63,836 bases of DNA from Candidatus Gastranaerophilales bacterium (GCA_944326465.1 CALVEB010000011.1:1-63836); one strand, 5' to 3'; numbered from the stretch's first letter, positions 10,455 to 19,464 are shown. Numbers and translations are program-made. Notes: generated by a model from the letters alone, not told the origin.

Positions 10455-11126
10455 CTAATCCTGCGGCTGTTCCTCTTCTATCGTTATATCGCATTTACGT
10501 TTAAACCAGTGGACTTTACCGTGTTTAGGACAGGCATCTTCATCAAAATAATATGGTTTGCCAAAAGGTTGTAAATGCGGATCGCGTTTATATAAATCTT
10601 TGCCTTGAGCGCAACGTTTTACGTCGCGTTTTTTCATTTTTTGTATCTTATTGTATTTAGATTTTTGTTCGCCGGATAGCAGCGCTTTAAACTCTTTATC
10701 ATACTTTTTAGCAGTTTTATCAAGCTCTTTTTTCAGATTTTTAATAACTTTTTGCTGTTTTTTTATGGCAGTTTTATTTGCCTCAGGATTGCATTGGAGT
10801 TTTTTCAGGACATAAATTTCCTGTTCAAGTACATTAATTTGCGCATCGAGTTCCTGAAAACGTCTTTCTTCTATTTCTCTTTTATATTTTCTTTGCGGCG
10901 GTGTAAGATTAAGCACATTATAAGTTGCGGCTCTATCATCAAAGATTCTATCCACAAGTTCTGCACATTTTCCGGAATGCATGATTTTCTCAGCGGATAT
11001 TGGTGTATCATATTCATTTGGTGAAACAGTTACATTACAGTTAGGACAAGTATTTTGTTCATCAGCCGCTACAACCGGTGATGATATAAACACGCTTAAA
11101 ACTAATATTAACAAGAAATTTCTCAT
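10455..11126 (-). CDS. Periplasmic LTxxQ (Spy/CpxP-like) protein
   Basis: This 223-residue exported protein has a signal peptide ending SSPVVAA. A CPNC pair follows at about residues 27-30. The family-defining motifs appear twice: LNLTPPQRKYKREIEERR (about 72-89) and LLSGEQKSKYNKIQKMKKR (about 149-167), separated by long charged helices. LTxxQ proteins are cradle-shaped periplasmic chaperones or stress sensors. The C-terminus has a Cys/His cluster (ACPKHGKVHWFKRKC) that could bind a metal. AGGAGA precedes the start. The family call rests on the two motif copies and the helical layout. Confidence 0.72.
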   Translation of the reverse strand: MRNFLLILVLSVFISSPVVAADEQNTCPNCNVTVSPNEYDTPISAEKIMHSGKCAELVDRIFDDRAATYNVLNLTPPQRKYKREIEERRFQELDAQINVLEQEIYVLKKLQCNPEANKTAIKKQQKVIKNLKKELDKTAKKYDKEFKALLSGEQKSKYNKIQKMKKRDVKRCAQGKDLYKRDPHLQPFGKPYYFDEDACPKHGKVHWFKRKCDITIEEEQPQD

Positions 11127-11205
11127 AACTATTCTCCTATAGAAGTATTTTTACATAACATAAAAAAAATATCAAATTATTAACTTTTTATAGTAAAATC
11201 GAAAT

Positions 11206-11583
11206 ATGGAAGAAATGAAACTACGAAATTATGCATATTTAGGTGATGCGGTATGGGAACTATATATTCGGGAACATACAACAGAGTTAACTTCAAACGC
11301 GAAACATTTGCATAAAATAACGACGGAGCGTGTAAAAGCGTCATATCAGGCTGAATTACTGCATAAAATAGCAAAAAGCTTAACGGAGGCAGAACAGGAT
11401 TTGGCGCGTCGCGGGAGGAATTTACCGATACCTGTGGGACGCCGTTCAAACCAGACAGAATACCGTGCGGCAACGGCATTTGAGGTCTTAATCGGCTGGT
11501 GGTATAAAGAAAAACCTGAGCGGCTGCAGGAATTTTTTAATGGAGAATTGAAGTTTAGTAGTACTGAAGATAAGGTGAATTAA
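11206..11583 (+). CDS. mrnC: Mini-ribonuclease III
   Basis: This 125-residue protein matches Mini-III: a single RNase III catalytic domain without a dsRNA-binding domain, which matures the ends of 23S rRNA. Visible motifs: YLGDAVWELYIREH (residues 10-23, with the catalytic Asp), a middle helix with VKASYQAELL, ARRGRNLPIP, and TEYRAATAFEVLIGWWY (about 84-100, with the second acidic residue). The length is typical. A second ATG three codons in is possible. It is close to a tRNA gene, and an rRNA operon lies in the same window, but no operon link is seen. Confidence 0.9.
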   Translation: MEEMKLRNYAYLGDAVWELYIREHTTELTSNAKHLHKITTERVKASYQAELLHKIAKSLTEAEQDLARRGRNLPIPVGRRSNQTEYRAATAFEVLIGWWYKEKPERLQEFFNGELKFSSTEDKVN

Positions 11584-11635
11584 GGGAAAAATAGAGAATT
11601 TTTAGGATAAAGAAAAATTTTTTTTTAAAAGGGGG

Positions 11636-11663
11636 TTTACAAAAAAAAATCAGCATGTAGAAT
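11636..11663 (+). promoter_or_regulatory. Promoter of tRNA-Ala
   Basis: TTTACA (11636-11641), 16 bases, TAGAAT (11658-11663), 32 bases before the tRNA 5' end. The 16-base spacer is the same as in rRNA promoters P1-P3. Confidence 0.7.
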
Positions 11664-11695
11664 AAATATTGTGACAAATGAATAGATAAACCTAT

Positions 11696-11768
11696 GGGGG
11701 TTTAGCTCAGCTGGTAGAGCATCTGCTTTGCACGCAGAGGGTCAGGAGTTCGAATCTCCTAACCTCCA
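11696..11768 (+). tRNA. tRNA-Ala (TGC)
   Basis: The cloverleaf is complete: acceptor GGGGGTT / AACCTCC (one G-T pair), D arm GCTCAGCTGGTAGAGC, anticodon stem TCTGC/GCAGA with loop TTTGCAC (anticodon TGC), T arm AGGAG TTCGAAT CTCCT, discriminator A. CCA is not encoded. The AT-rich accessory island starts 44 bases downstream. Confidence 0.97.
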
Positions 11769-11769
11769 A

Positions 11770-11807
11770 AACAAAAAGACAATTACATTAGTAATTGTCT
11801 TTTTGTT
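11770..11807 (+). terminator. Terminator of tRNA-Ala
   Basis: Perfect 17-bp stem AACAAAAAGACAATTAC, loop ATTA, GTAATTGTCTTTTTGTT. Confidence 0.85.
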
Positions 11808-11811
11808 AAGG

Positions 11812-12060
11812 TGTGTCAGGAACTTTGACATTTTATACCGGGACCTTGACATATTGGTCGGAAGCTATACACAATAATTATATTAATTTGCATTTATATT
11901 TTGATGGTGTAATTTTAAAGACATTTTGTAAGTTTTCTCCATTACAATGCATCAGGGATTTTGAGAAAAAGTATCGCGAGTTTGACATGCAAGTAGGAAT
12001 GTTGTGTGTCAGGGATTTTGAGAAAAAGTATCGCAAGTTTGCCATGTAAGTAGGAAAGTT
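11812..12060 (+). repeat. Cluster of transposon-end-like repeats
   Basis: TGTGTCAGG occurs at 11812 and 12005, each followed by a (A/G)A(C/T)TTTGA-type motif. A second TTGACAT-type motif follows at about 11840. A 48-base unit (TCAGGGATTTTGAGAAAAAG...) is tandemly repeated at 11952-11999 and 12009-12056 with three differences, and a partial copy (GGGTTTGAGAAAAAGTGAT) is found at 38143-38161. Multiple short direct repeats beginning TGTGTC resemble the multi-site ends of IS21- or Mu/Tn7-type elements. They start 4 bases after the tRNA-Ala terminator. No transposase gene is adjacent, so this is probably an orphan end or relic. Confidence 0.6.
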
Positions 12061-12110
12061 TTTGACAAAAAATACTTATTATTAAAAAGATTTTGAAAAA
12101 TGAGAGAAAT

Positions 12111-12136
12111 TTAAACGGTATTTAAATGCCGTTTAA
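12111..12136. repeat. 26-bp near-perfect palindrome
   Basis: TTAAACGGTATTTAAATGCCGTTTAA is self-complementary except for one T/G position on each side. It lies in non-coding DNA and may be an operator or a transposon-end element. Confidence 0.5.
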
Positions 12137-12254
12137 CAACTGTTTAATAAATGTTCAAAAATTACATCTTTTCAATATACCAATTAGAATTTTTAAAATG
12201 ATTAAAGTTCCATTGTAATTGAAAGTAATGGCTTCGCCATTTTAACGCACTCGC

Positions 12255-12494
12255 TCAAAAAAGCCTAAACAAGTTTAGCTTTTTATTCGCTCCTTTGTTA
12301 TAGAAATTGTATTCCATAGAGTTATCATCTTTAAAGTTATAAGAATATTTATTCAATTGTGTTTTTCGATAACTTTCAAAAGCTATCCTGATTTCTTTTG
12401 CAAACTTATTTCTAAATTCAGAATATGATATCTCTAAGGTTTCTCTTGTTAGTTTATTTTTCAAAATCATCTTCAAACCCTCGTATGTTATCAA
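12255..12494 (-). CDS. Small unknown protein 3 of a three-gene cluster
   Basis: This 79-residue protein is basic and helical with an aromatic C-terminus (NLFRLF). I recognise no family. Its ORF overlaps the end of the upstream gene by 41 bases in another frame, so the true start may be the internal ATG of MILKNKLTRE. It is the last gene of a minus-strand cluster of three and ends inside a terminator-like hairpin. Confidence 0.55.
   Translation of the reverse strand: MITYEGLKMILKNKLTRETLEISYSEFRNKFAKEIRIAFESYRKTQLNKYSYNFKDDNSMEYNFYNKGANKKLNLFRLF
12257..12285 (-). terminator. Terminator of the small-gene cluster
   Basis: On the minus strand: AAAAAGCTAAAC, short loop, GTTTAGGCTTTTTT with one bulge and a T run. 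It overlaps the last codons of the 79-residue ORF. Confidence 0.6.
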
Positions 12495-12657
12495 GCTCTA
12501 TATTGTATCTTTTGCCTTGCTTATCAACACAAGTTGCATAATCTATCTCAGCATCTACAAATTTATTTTTCCAAATACAAATCAGCAATCCGATTTCTTG
12601 TGTTTTTAAATTCAAAACCTTTGTTCCATATAGTGCATAATCTTTCTCTGTCATCAT
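12454..12657 (-). CDS. Small unknown protein 2 (has a decayed paralogue at 32374)
   Basis: This 67-residue acidic/aromatic protein contains GTKVLNLKTQEIGLLICIW and NIELDNIRGFEDDFEK, which looks like a small beta-barrel fold. Its start overlaps the stop of the 71-residue gene (ATGA), so translation is coupled. A decayed plus-strand copy at 32374-32548 keeps GTK, LKT, EI, LLI and NIELGNIRGFENDFEK. I recognise no family. Two copies at opposite ends of the defence genes point to spread by a mobile element. Confidence 0.7.
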   Translation of the reverse strand: MMTEKDYALYGTKVLNLKTQEIGLLICIWKNKFVDAEIDYATCVDKQGKRYNIELDNIRGFEDDFEK

Positions 12658-12869
12658 TCTTTCCTTTCAAGTATCAAATCTGAATAGATATCATCAGGCT
12701 TTTGTGGGTCTATTAAAAACTCTTTCATAAACACAAATCTTTCTCCGCAAGTGTTTTCACAAATTACAGTGTCGAAATTGTAGAAGCCAATTACTTTGTA
12801 ATACTCATTATCAGAGATCTTAAAACCTTTAATCTTTTTGAGTCTGTATTTTTTGCCTAATTCAATCAT
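12654..12869 (-). CDS. Small unknown protein 1 of a three-gene cluster
   Basis: This 71-residue protein begins MIELGKKYRLKKIKGFKI and ends DIYSDLILERKE. Alternating hydrophobic residues and GKKYRLKK suggest a small SH3- or KOW-like beta barrel, but this is a guess from pattern only. It is the first gene of the cluster and starts 70 bases from the inverted end-like motif at 12939-12955. Its function is unknown. Confidence 0.65.
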   Translation of the reverse strand: MIELGKKYRLKKIKGFKISDNEYYKVIGFYNFDTVICENTCGERFVFMKEFLIDPQKPDDIYSDLILERKE

Positions 12870-12938
12870 TGTTACCTCTTATCAGCAATAACATTAATCG
12901 CTCTATGCTAATTAAATATCAAGCAAAGTGTTTAAAAA

Positions 12939-12955
12939 TGTATCATTCAGACACA
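12939..12955 (-). repeat. End-like inverted repeat, left copy
   Basis: The plus strand reads TGTATCATTCAGACACA. The minus strand reads TGTGTCTGAATGATACA and matches 24675-24691 (TGTGTCTGAATGATGCA) at 16 of 17 positions. Similarity continues to the left of the motif (AAACACTT about 20 bases on in both) and stops at the ACACA side. This suggests that the element carrying this end extends to the left. Confidence 0.7.
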
Positions 12956-13002
12956 ATTCATTTTTTTAAAACACTATTTGAACAGAATTTGATCACGGTT
13001 TT

Positions 13003-14895
13003 TTAAGGTTCACCAAATAATATAGAAAATATTTTATTTTTCATGAAAATATCATTATACTTGCTGTTTATATTTATTAGATTTAAAACTTTTTCTTTTA
13101 TAATATTTCTAATATTTTTATCTTTTTTGACCAAAGATTTGAGTTCTTTCATTTTCTGTGGCGTAAGGAAATGTATATAAGAAACCTCAAAGTTATTATA
13201 ATCAAAATTTTTCATACTACTAACAAAAGATAGATATGCTACTCCTTTAAAGCACGTGTATCGCAATAAATTTAAATACCGACTACTGTTTTTAATTATT
13301 CCAAAATTTATCAAATCTGCAATAATGCTTATTGCATTTTCTGCCTCTCGTTTTTCCTTTGTAGGTGATATTTTCCAAATTTTCCCATCATATTCTTTTG
13401 TTCTAGGATTTCCTTTTAAATTGAAATAATTTTTTATTCTATATTCGGTTTGTTGCAATAAAAGTTCTTCATATTGAATGTTTGACGAAATAATACCCTT
13501 CATACTTGCTTCGTAAAAAAGTTCAATATTAAAATTTGCATTTAAAAACACAATAATTGATTTTTTAATTTTTCTTTTTAATTTTTTATTTGCAATTGAA
13601 TACATTGGAATATAAAAATCTTGCAAATAAGAAATATCTTCTACCATATTTATATTTTCAATGTCAATAATATAGTCTTTGTCAAAAAATTGAATTATAT
13701 TAGACAAATTGTATATAACTCGACATAATGAATTCCTCACAATATAATTATATTCATCTACACATTTTATAGTTTTTTTATAGATATACAGCAATAATAG
13801 TTTTAAACTTTCGACATGGATATTTTGTCGTCTACTTAAATCATTGTATTGAATAATTATAAAATCCATTAAATATCTATATAAATCAATATCATTTGAG
13901 CATATTTTATAATGTTTTAAAAATTTTAAATAAAAGGTTATTATTTCTGAAAATTCAGATTTATCAAGGTCTATTTTTGAAAAAATTATGAAAAACTTTC
14001 TGAGATATTTTATAAATTTACGATTGTTATGATATTTGAATTTATTAATTGAACTAATTAAATTTTTATATGATAATAAAAGTTTTTGTTTATCAGATAA
14101 TAAAATTATATCTATTGTACTAATTACATCGCTGAGTTGTTTTATATTTAAGTATTCAATCATTAAATACATATCAAAATAATAAAACTCACGTTCTTTT
14201 ATTTCTTCTATAAAAGAGTGATATTTAGTAATGCAATCTTGATCGTTATTTTCTTTTATATTTTGATTATCTATAAAATTTGCTTTTATAGCATAATAAA
14301 ATATTTCACGAAATGAGTTATCATTTTCTATAAACAAATAATTTAAAATATAATCCTCATATAAAAGTATATGATATTGATTAATACCTGATGCGTTGAT
14401 TGTCTTACTATTAACCTCGTCAGTTAACTTTAATATTTTATTCTTGTAATATATGAAATTATCGCCATTTAATTTCTTTTTGATTATATTTTGTTCATCA
14501 TTTGTTAAATAATTTTCTAGTAAATAATTAATGTTTATTTGTTTAACAGAATTAGCAATCCGATGAATCTCATGTTTTCCATAATTTTGTTCAATTGTTT
14601 CCCAAAGATGATTTATTAAGATTAAACCCATTTGCAGCCTATTGTATTCTGAAATAACAAATAGCAGGTTGTTTTTATTTCTAAATTTATTTGAAATAAT
14701 TTCTAATTCTATATATGACTCGTATATTTTATCTAACTTAAAAAAAATATAAGCTTTTTTAAATATATTTACATCTTGGCAATTGGCATTTAGTTTATTT
14801 AATAATTTTTGCAAGGAAACAAAATCAAACATACTAGCTTGATTTATTACATCATCTTTTATTACATTCTCCAGTAAACTATATGTTCCCAACAT
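13003..14895 (-). CDS. Large helical protein paired with SIR2 gene
   Basis: This protein of about 630 residues is almost entirely predicted helix, extremely rich in I, N, K and Y, with no recognisable catalytic motif. I chose the ATG at 14895 because it follows GGAG and overlaps the SIR2 stop by 17 bases; an upstream ATG at 14931 would overlap it by 53. Together with the SIR2 gene the pair encodes about 1020 residues in the order SIR2 then helical domain, which is the size and order of single-chain DSR-type defence proteins, where the helical part senses phage proteins. A partner or sensor role is inferred. It is the last gene of the helicase-methyltransferase-SIR2 operon. Confidence 0.8.
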   Translation of the reverse strand: MLGTYSLLENVIKDDVINQASMFDFVSLQKLLNKLNANCQDVNIFKKAYIFFKLDKIYESYIELEIISNKFRNKNNLLFVISEYNRLQMGLILINHLWETIEQNYGKHEIHRIANSVKQININYLLENYLTNDEQNIIKKKLNGDNFIYYKNKILKLTDEVNSKTINASGINQYHILLYEDYILNYLFIENDNSFREIFYYAIKANFIDNQNIKENNDQDCITKYHSFIEEIKEREFYYFDMYLMIEYLNIKQLSDVISTIDIILLSDKQKLLLSYKNLISSINKFKYHNNRKFIKYLRKFFIIFSKIDLDKSEFSEIITFYLKFLKHYKICSNDIDLYRYLMDFIIIQYNDLSRRQNIHVESLKLLLLYIYKKTIKCVDEYNYIVRNSLCRVIYNLSNIIQFFDKDYIIDIENINMVEDISYLQDFYIPMYSIANKKLKRKIKKSIIVFLNANFNIELFYEASMKGIISSNIQYEELLLQQTEYRIKNYFNLKGNPRTKEYDGKIWKISPTKEKREAENAISIIADLINFGIIKNSSRYLNLLRYTCFKGVAYLSFVSSMKNFDYNNFEVSYIHFLTPQKMKELKSLVKKDKNIRNIIKEKVLNLININSKYNDIFMKNKIFSILFGEP

Positions 14896-16060
14896 TAATC
14901 TCCAAACTGTTATTTCCTTTACGATATTCAATTACATTCACATTATTTTCTATTAGAAATTCCTTTAATATTTTAAATTTATGATTATTGGTAAACTCAT
15001 GAAATTCTTTTATAAAATTATTTAATTTGCTACTATACAATATAACTTTCTTTTCATATTCATTATATCTAGCTAAACAATCCTCAAACAAAAATTCATA
15101 TAATTCATTTGGATTAATAAAATTAAAATTTCTGACAATTTTAATTTTATTATCTATTGTATGTATTGGATCTAAAATATAATGTTTTAAAAAATATAAT
15201 GTTTTATATAATTCCTGTCCTTTTTTAGGTAACTTTTTAATATTTTCTTCTGTTATTTCATCTAAAATTGTTTGAGAATAAAATTTATCAATAATGTCTA
15301 TAATTTCATAAAAATTAATTGTAAATATATCCTTAAGTTCTAAATATTTTTTTAATATTTTTTGTTTTTTATCTTTTTTTATTTCGTCACACAATATTAA
15401 ATATGAAGGCTGTTTGTTTTCTTTTAAAATATCCTTAACCCATTGATAAATTTGATTTACATTTGGATCATCTGCCGAAAATCCAACAAACAAAACAACA
15501 CTTGTTGCAAAGATAGATTTTATAAAAGTCTCAACTAATTTGAAGTTCAAAGAATATTCATTATAATCATTTTCTTTAAATACAATATTCTTATTTTCAA
15601 AATCACCATGCATTTTTATAATAGCTTTATCTTTTATATAGGGAATATGCTTGTTCTTGCATATTATTTTATAACTATTATTTTTTAATTCATTTGCTGT
15701 ATCTTCTAAAATACAATCATAGTTCGTAGTAATGAAATATTTAGGACTAAATTCATCAAATAATAATTTTGTAATAATATTTGTTTCCCATTTTTTATTT
15801 AATGCATCATTTAAAATTCTCTTATACTTCCTAGGGTGTGCATCAAAATAACATTGAGCTATTTTAATGTAATCTGCTGGTGAAACATTAGCTATATTTA
15901 AGTCATCTGTAAATTTTTTTATTATTTCACTCCATGTTGGCACTCCGGAATTTTTAGAAACCCCTGCTCCAACAAAAATAGCAAGATTATAATTATTATT
16001 AATTGCTTCTTGTATTCTTTTAATATGAATTTCTAGGTCATTATTATTTTCTTGTGTCAT
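14879..16060 (-). CDS. SIR2-domain protein (probable NAD-consuming defence effector)
   Basis: The N-terminal half of this 393-residue protein is a SIR2_2-type domain: the nucleotide-binding loop GAGVS at residues 31-35, then PTW, TTNYD at 111-115, and KMHGD with the likely catalytic His at 151, then VLFVGFSADDPNV. In defence systems such domains cleave NAD+ to block phage growth. The C-terminal part is helical with no clear domain. It follows the methyltransferase gene by 8 bases and overlaps the next gene, so it is in the same operon. It has no signal peptide and is expected to be cytoplasmic. The DNA is about as AT-rich as the rest of the island. Confidence 0.88.
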   Translation of the reverse strand: MTQENNNDLEIHIKRIQEAINNNYNLAIFVGAGVSKNSGVPTWSEIIKKFTDDLNIANVSPADYIKIAQCYFDAHPRKYKRILNDALNKKWETNIITKLLFDEFSPKYFITTNYDCILEDTANELKNNSYKIICKNKHIPYIKDKAIIKMHGDFENKNIVFKENDYNEYSLNFKLVETFIKSIFATSVVLFVGFSADDPNVNQIYQWVKDILKENKQPSYLILCDEIKKDKKQKILKKYLELKDIFTINFYEIIDIIDKFYSQTILDEITEENIKKLPKKGQELYKTLYFLKHYILDPIHTIDNKIKIVRNFNFINPNELYEFLFEDCLARYNEYEKKVILYSSKLNNFIKEFHEFTNNHKFKILKEFLIENNVNVIEYRKGNNSLEINVGNI

Positions 16061-16068
16061 AAAATACT

Positions 16069-19000
16069 TTAAACCCTATAATTATTATATTCCTCCTCCG
16101 ATAAAGAAAAATCTTTATCAATTACTAAGACTTCGTCATACGTAAGATCGTAGAGTTTATAAACCAAAATATCTATTTGATTTTCATAGTCTTGTATCTT
16201 TTGTAACTCATTATTTTCAGTTGCTTCAAGACAAGACAAAAGCTTTAAAACTATTATTTTAATGTTATTTGCAAACTCAGAACTTATATTAGGTAAAGGA
16301 AATTCTTTTATGTCTTTAACTAATATTTTTGGAAATGCTCCCTTTACTGCTTTAGGAGAATTATTAAAATGATAAAATGTTGCTAATTTAGAATTTAATA
16401 TTCCCAAAAGGATTTCTGCCATATTATTATTGTCTTTTATTATTAGTATAGAAGGATCATTATATAATTCTTCAGAAGTTAACGCAGCATATATCGAGGG
16501 ATTTGTTATTTCTCTAATTAAAATTCTCTTACCAACAAAAAATTTTGGATCACGAGGATTTGCAATCCCTTCGCAATAATCAATATATTCTTGCCGATTC
16601 CATGTTACGATATATCTTTTTACATCGGCACCCCAAAGCCATTTTTTTAAATTTTCCTTAATTTTGGAAGTATAGTGAAATGCTCTGTTTTTAATAATTT
16701 CCGTTGATTGTCCTCTATACTTATCATAAGCAATTAAACCTTGACTAATTTCAGGGAAATAATTTATTAAATTATTGGATGTTTCTTTTATCTTTGAAAT
16801 TATCTTAATTATTTTCTCGTCCAATAGAAATGCTAAGCTCCAATTTTGATTCATTCCTAAAATAGACTTAGTAGATATTTTTAATAAAGGATTTTTTATC
16901 AAATCTGCAAAACAAAGAATATTCGTTGTTTTTCTATAACCTACCTCGTTAGAGATTCCTTTTTGAAATAAGTTAATAGTATTTCTTACCGTTGCAGATT
17001 CAAAAATTTCAAATTTTGAACAATCAAGAATTTCTTTTATAGACCAAGTATTTAATAATTTAATCCTGTATTTTTCGGCAAAAGTATTAAATAACCATGT
17101 ATTTGGAATAATATAGGATAGTGTTGCTCTATTTTTTAATAAATTATTAGATAACTCTATGAAATAATAGTATATTTCATAGTCTGGAACTTTGCCCAAT
17201 TCGATTTCAACACTTTTTCTATAATCTCCTTTTATTGAAACTCCATATGGAGGATTACCTATAACAACATCAAAACCACCTTCTTCAAACGCATCTGCAA
17301 AAAACAGTCTCCAAGGGAAGAAATTCCTATTTTCTTTATTTTGTGCAAAATTTCTAATTTTTTCTTCATAGAATTTTTTTGATTTGCCTTCTATTTCTGC
17401 TTTTTCTTCAAATTTTGTTTTAACAAGTTCAACAATTAAATCTTCTATTTCTTGTTTTATTTCACCTTTTTTTGTCGCATATGGGGTTTTTAAAAATTCA
17501 TTTTGTTTTTCAGTTATTTTTTCAGTTATTTTTCCACTTTTTAATGTAAACAAACCAAGCTGCTTGTCTATTAGCTGATTTACAACTATTTCATCAAAAT
17601 CAATACCTTCATAGCTTGTAATTAGCGAGTTACCCTGCATTATTTTATAGTCAAGATTAGGTAGTGGTCTTATGTTTTTAATATCCTCTTCATCTACAAC
17701 CAAAGATAACCAAAACCTTAATTTTGCAATTTCGACTGCTCCAGGGTCTATATCTACACCATATATGGAATTTTCTATAGCATTTCTTTTTAGTGCATAA
17801 GCTGGTCTGTCAGGAATATTTAAAACATCATTCAAGGCTGCTCTAGCCCTAACAATTTCATTCATCATCCCTACAGGGAAAGCCCCTGAACCAATTGCAG
17901 GATCACAAACTTTAATATGATTTAAAGCATCATCTATTATTTTGGCATTCTTTTTAATAGATTCAGGTAATTCAGCATTTACATCTTTATTTGAATATAT
18001 AGAATCACCCTTTTTTATTAAATAATTGATATCATCTTTTGAAATTATTTCTTCTAAAACTTCTTGAGTTAATTTTAATTGCTCTTTTTCTTTTTTTGTT
18101 TTTAAGAGTTTTAATTGTTGTTCTTTTTCTTCTGTAGTTAAAGGCACCTCTTTAATGTTAATCTTGTTATATAGATAATTAATCAAGCTTTCTTGACACA
18201 TATAGTGAACGATTTCTCGAGGAGTATAAAAAGCCCCGTTACCTTTTCTAATGTTTTCTGGAAGCAAGTTTTCAAAAACTTTACCAAGCATTTCAGGATC
18301 AATTGCAACCTCTTTTTCTAAAGGCTCGTCTTCCTTTACCGTAAAATTATATAAATCAAAAGTATCAAATATTTCTTTAAATAAATTGTTGTCTATTATT
18401 AAATTTGTTCTTTCGTATTCATATCCGTTTACCGGTTCAAACAAACCGCCATTTAAAAATGGTATTCTGCAATTTAGCTTGTCAAACCAAGCCCCGACAC
18501 CTCTATCTGTTGCCAATGCTTCATAGAATAAATGTTCTAAGACATCATTAAAGAAATTATCATATTCGCAATATTTTTTGTTAAATAGATTTCTAAGAAA
18601 TTTCTTATCACCCTGTCCCCAGTTTTCATCTTTTTTTACACCAAGCCAACCTTTTTTTTGAATAAAGTATAAAAATACAAGTTGTCCTAATGTTTTTTTA
18701 GCAAAATCATCAAGATTTATATTATGTTTATTAAAATCTTCGAAAACTTCTTTATCGGTATCTTTAAGTTTTTGCAGTTCAGCTTTAAGTTTTAGATAAA
18801 GATTTTTATACTTATCAAAGAATTCTTTTGAAACTTTTTCGATATCAAATGCTTGGACTAAATCTTCGATCGTAATTGGCTCGCCTTTTGAAGATTTTTC
18901 AAGGCAAGTGTAAAATTGCTTTTGTGCAGTATGAGTATCTTCATTTGCACCTACCAAAAAGGAAAATCTCTTTGCAGGAGTTAGCTCTACAGAAGTTTTT

Positions 19001-19464
19001 CTTTTTTTCTTGCCATTAGCATCCTCAATTATTTCTGTCACATAATTCATTTGGATTAATGAAAAACGCCAGTCAGGAGAGATATTACCGTTTTCATCTT
19101 CTGATATAAAAGCAACCAATGCTGCATCTTTTTGGTAGCTTCTACTCCCGTTTAGATATCTTGCTATAAAATTACGTTGTGCAGTTCTTGCTCTATCAAT
19201 AGAAGTTGCTTTTTTGAGTTTTACAACTAATACATCAAGTACTTTTTCTTCATTATACTCTTGAGAAATGTAGTTATATTTTGCAATTCGTTTTGCACTT
19301 CTGATAAAATCATTATAAGTTTGCGGCAGTTGAATTCTGTGTTCAATTTCAGAACTCAAGTCGGCATTTGGCAGTAATTCTGAAATAAATATTTTAAAAT
19401 CATTTTCATTATATTCTTTATTAAAAGTATCCTTTACAATAGTTGCATTAACAGTGTTTACCAT
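16069..19464 (-). CDS. Eco57I/TaqI-type N6-adenine DNA methyltransferase
   Basis: This 1131-residue protein has N6-adenine methyltransferase motifs: AdoMet-binding DPAIGSGAFPVGMM at about 518, GVDIDPGAVEIAKLRFWLS at about 572, and the catalytic NPPYG at about 737. FYTPREIVHYM precedes the first motif, as in Eco57I-type enzymes. The C-terminal third (from LLWGADVKRY-like positions) resembles the TaqI-type specificity domain, ending FPKILVKDIKEFPLPNI. The N-terminal 300 residues could hold a nuclease or scaffold region, but no PD-ExK motif is certain. Its start overlaps the helicase stop (TAATG). It probably marks self DNA for the helicase/PLD partner. Confidence 0.9.
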   Translation of the reverse strand: MVNTVNATIVKDTFNKEYNENDFKIFISELLPNADLSSEIEHRIQLPQTYNDFIRSAKRIAKYNYISQEYNEEKVLDVLVVKLKKATSIDRARTAQRNFIARYLNGSRSYQKDAALVAFISEDENGNISPDWRFSLIQMNYVTEIIEDANGKKKRKTSVELTPAKRFSFLVGANEDTHTAQKQFYTCLEKSSKGEPITIEDLVQAFDIEKVSKEFFDKYKNLYLKLKAELQKLKDTDKEVFEDFNKHNINLDDFAKKTLGQLVFLYFIQKKGWLGVKKDENWGQGDKKFLRNLFNKKYCEYDNFFNDVLEHLFYEALATDRGVGAWFDKLNCRIPFLNGGLFEPVNGYEYERTNLIIDNNLFKEIFDTFDLYNFTVKEDEPLEKEVAIDPEMLGKVFENLLPENIRKGNGAFYTPREIVHYMCQESLINYLYNKINIKEVPLTTEEKEQQLKLLKTKKEKEQLKLTQEVLEEIISKDDINYLIKKGDSIYSNKDVNAELPESIKKNAKIIDDALNHIKVCDPAIGSGAFPVGMMNEIVRARAALNDVLNIPDRPAYALKRNAIENSIYGVDIDPGAVEIAKLRFWLSLVVDEEDIKNIRPLPNLDYKIMQGNSLITSYEGIDFDEIVVNQLIDKQLGLFTLKSGKITEKITEKQNEFLKTPYATKKGEIKQEIEDLIVELVKTKFEEKAEIEGKSKKFYEEKIRNFAQNKENRNFFPWRLFFADAFEEGGFDVVIGNPPYGVSIKGDYRKSVEIELGKVPDYEIYYYFIELSNNLLKNRATLSYIIPNTWLFNTFAEKYRIKLLNTWSIKEILDCSKFEIFESATVRNTINLFQKGISNEVGYRKTTNILCFADLIKNPLLKISTKSILGMNQNWSLAFLLDEKIIKIISKIKETSNNLINYFPEISQGLIAYDKYRGQSTEIIKNRAFHYTSKIKENLKKWLWGADVKRYIVTWNRQEYIDYCEGIANPRDPKFFVGKRILIREITNPSIYAALTSEELYNDPSILIIKDNNNMAEILLGILNSKLATFYHFNNSPKAVKGAFPKILVKDIKEFPLPNISSEFANNIKIIVLKLLSCLEATENNELQKIQDYENQIDILVYKLYDLTYDEVLVIDKDFSLSEEEYNNYRV

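Noticed and set aside
11813-12049. 78-codon plus-strand frame with an internal duplication (RDFEKKYR)
   Set aside because: The frame is a by-product of the tandem 48-base repeat; there is no ribosome-binding site.
11952-12056. CRISPR array
   Set aside because: Only two copies of a 48-base unit with a 9-base gap; there are no spacers and no cas genes. Likewise the three repeats at 28215 are end repeats, not CRISPR.
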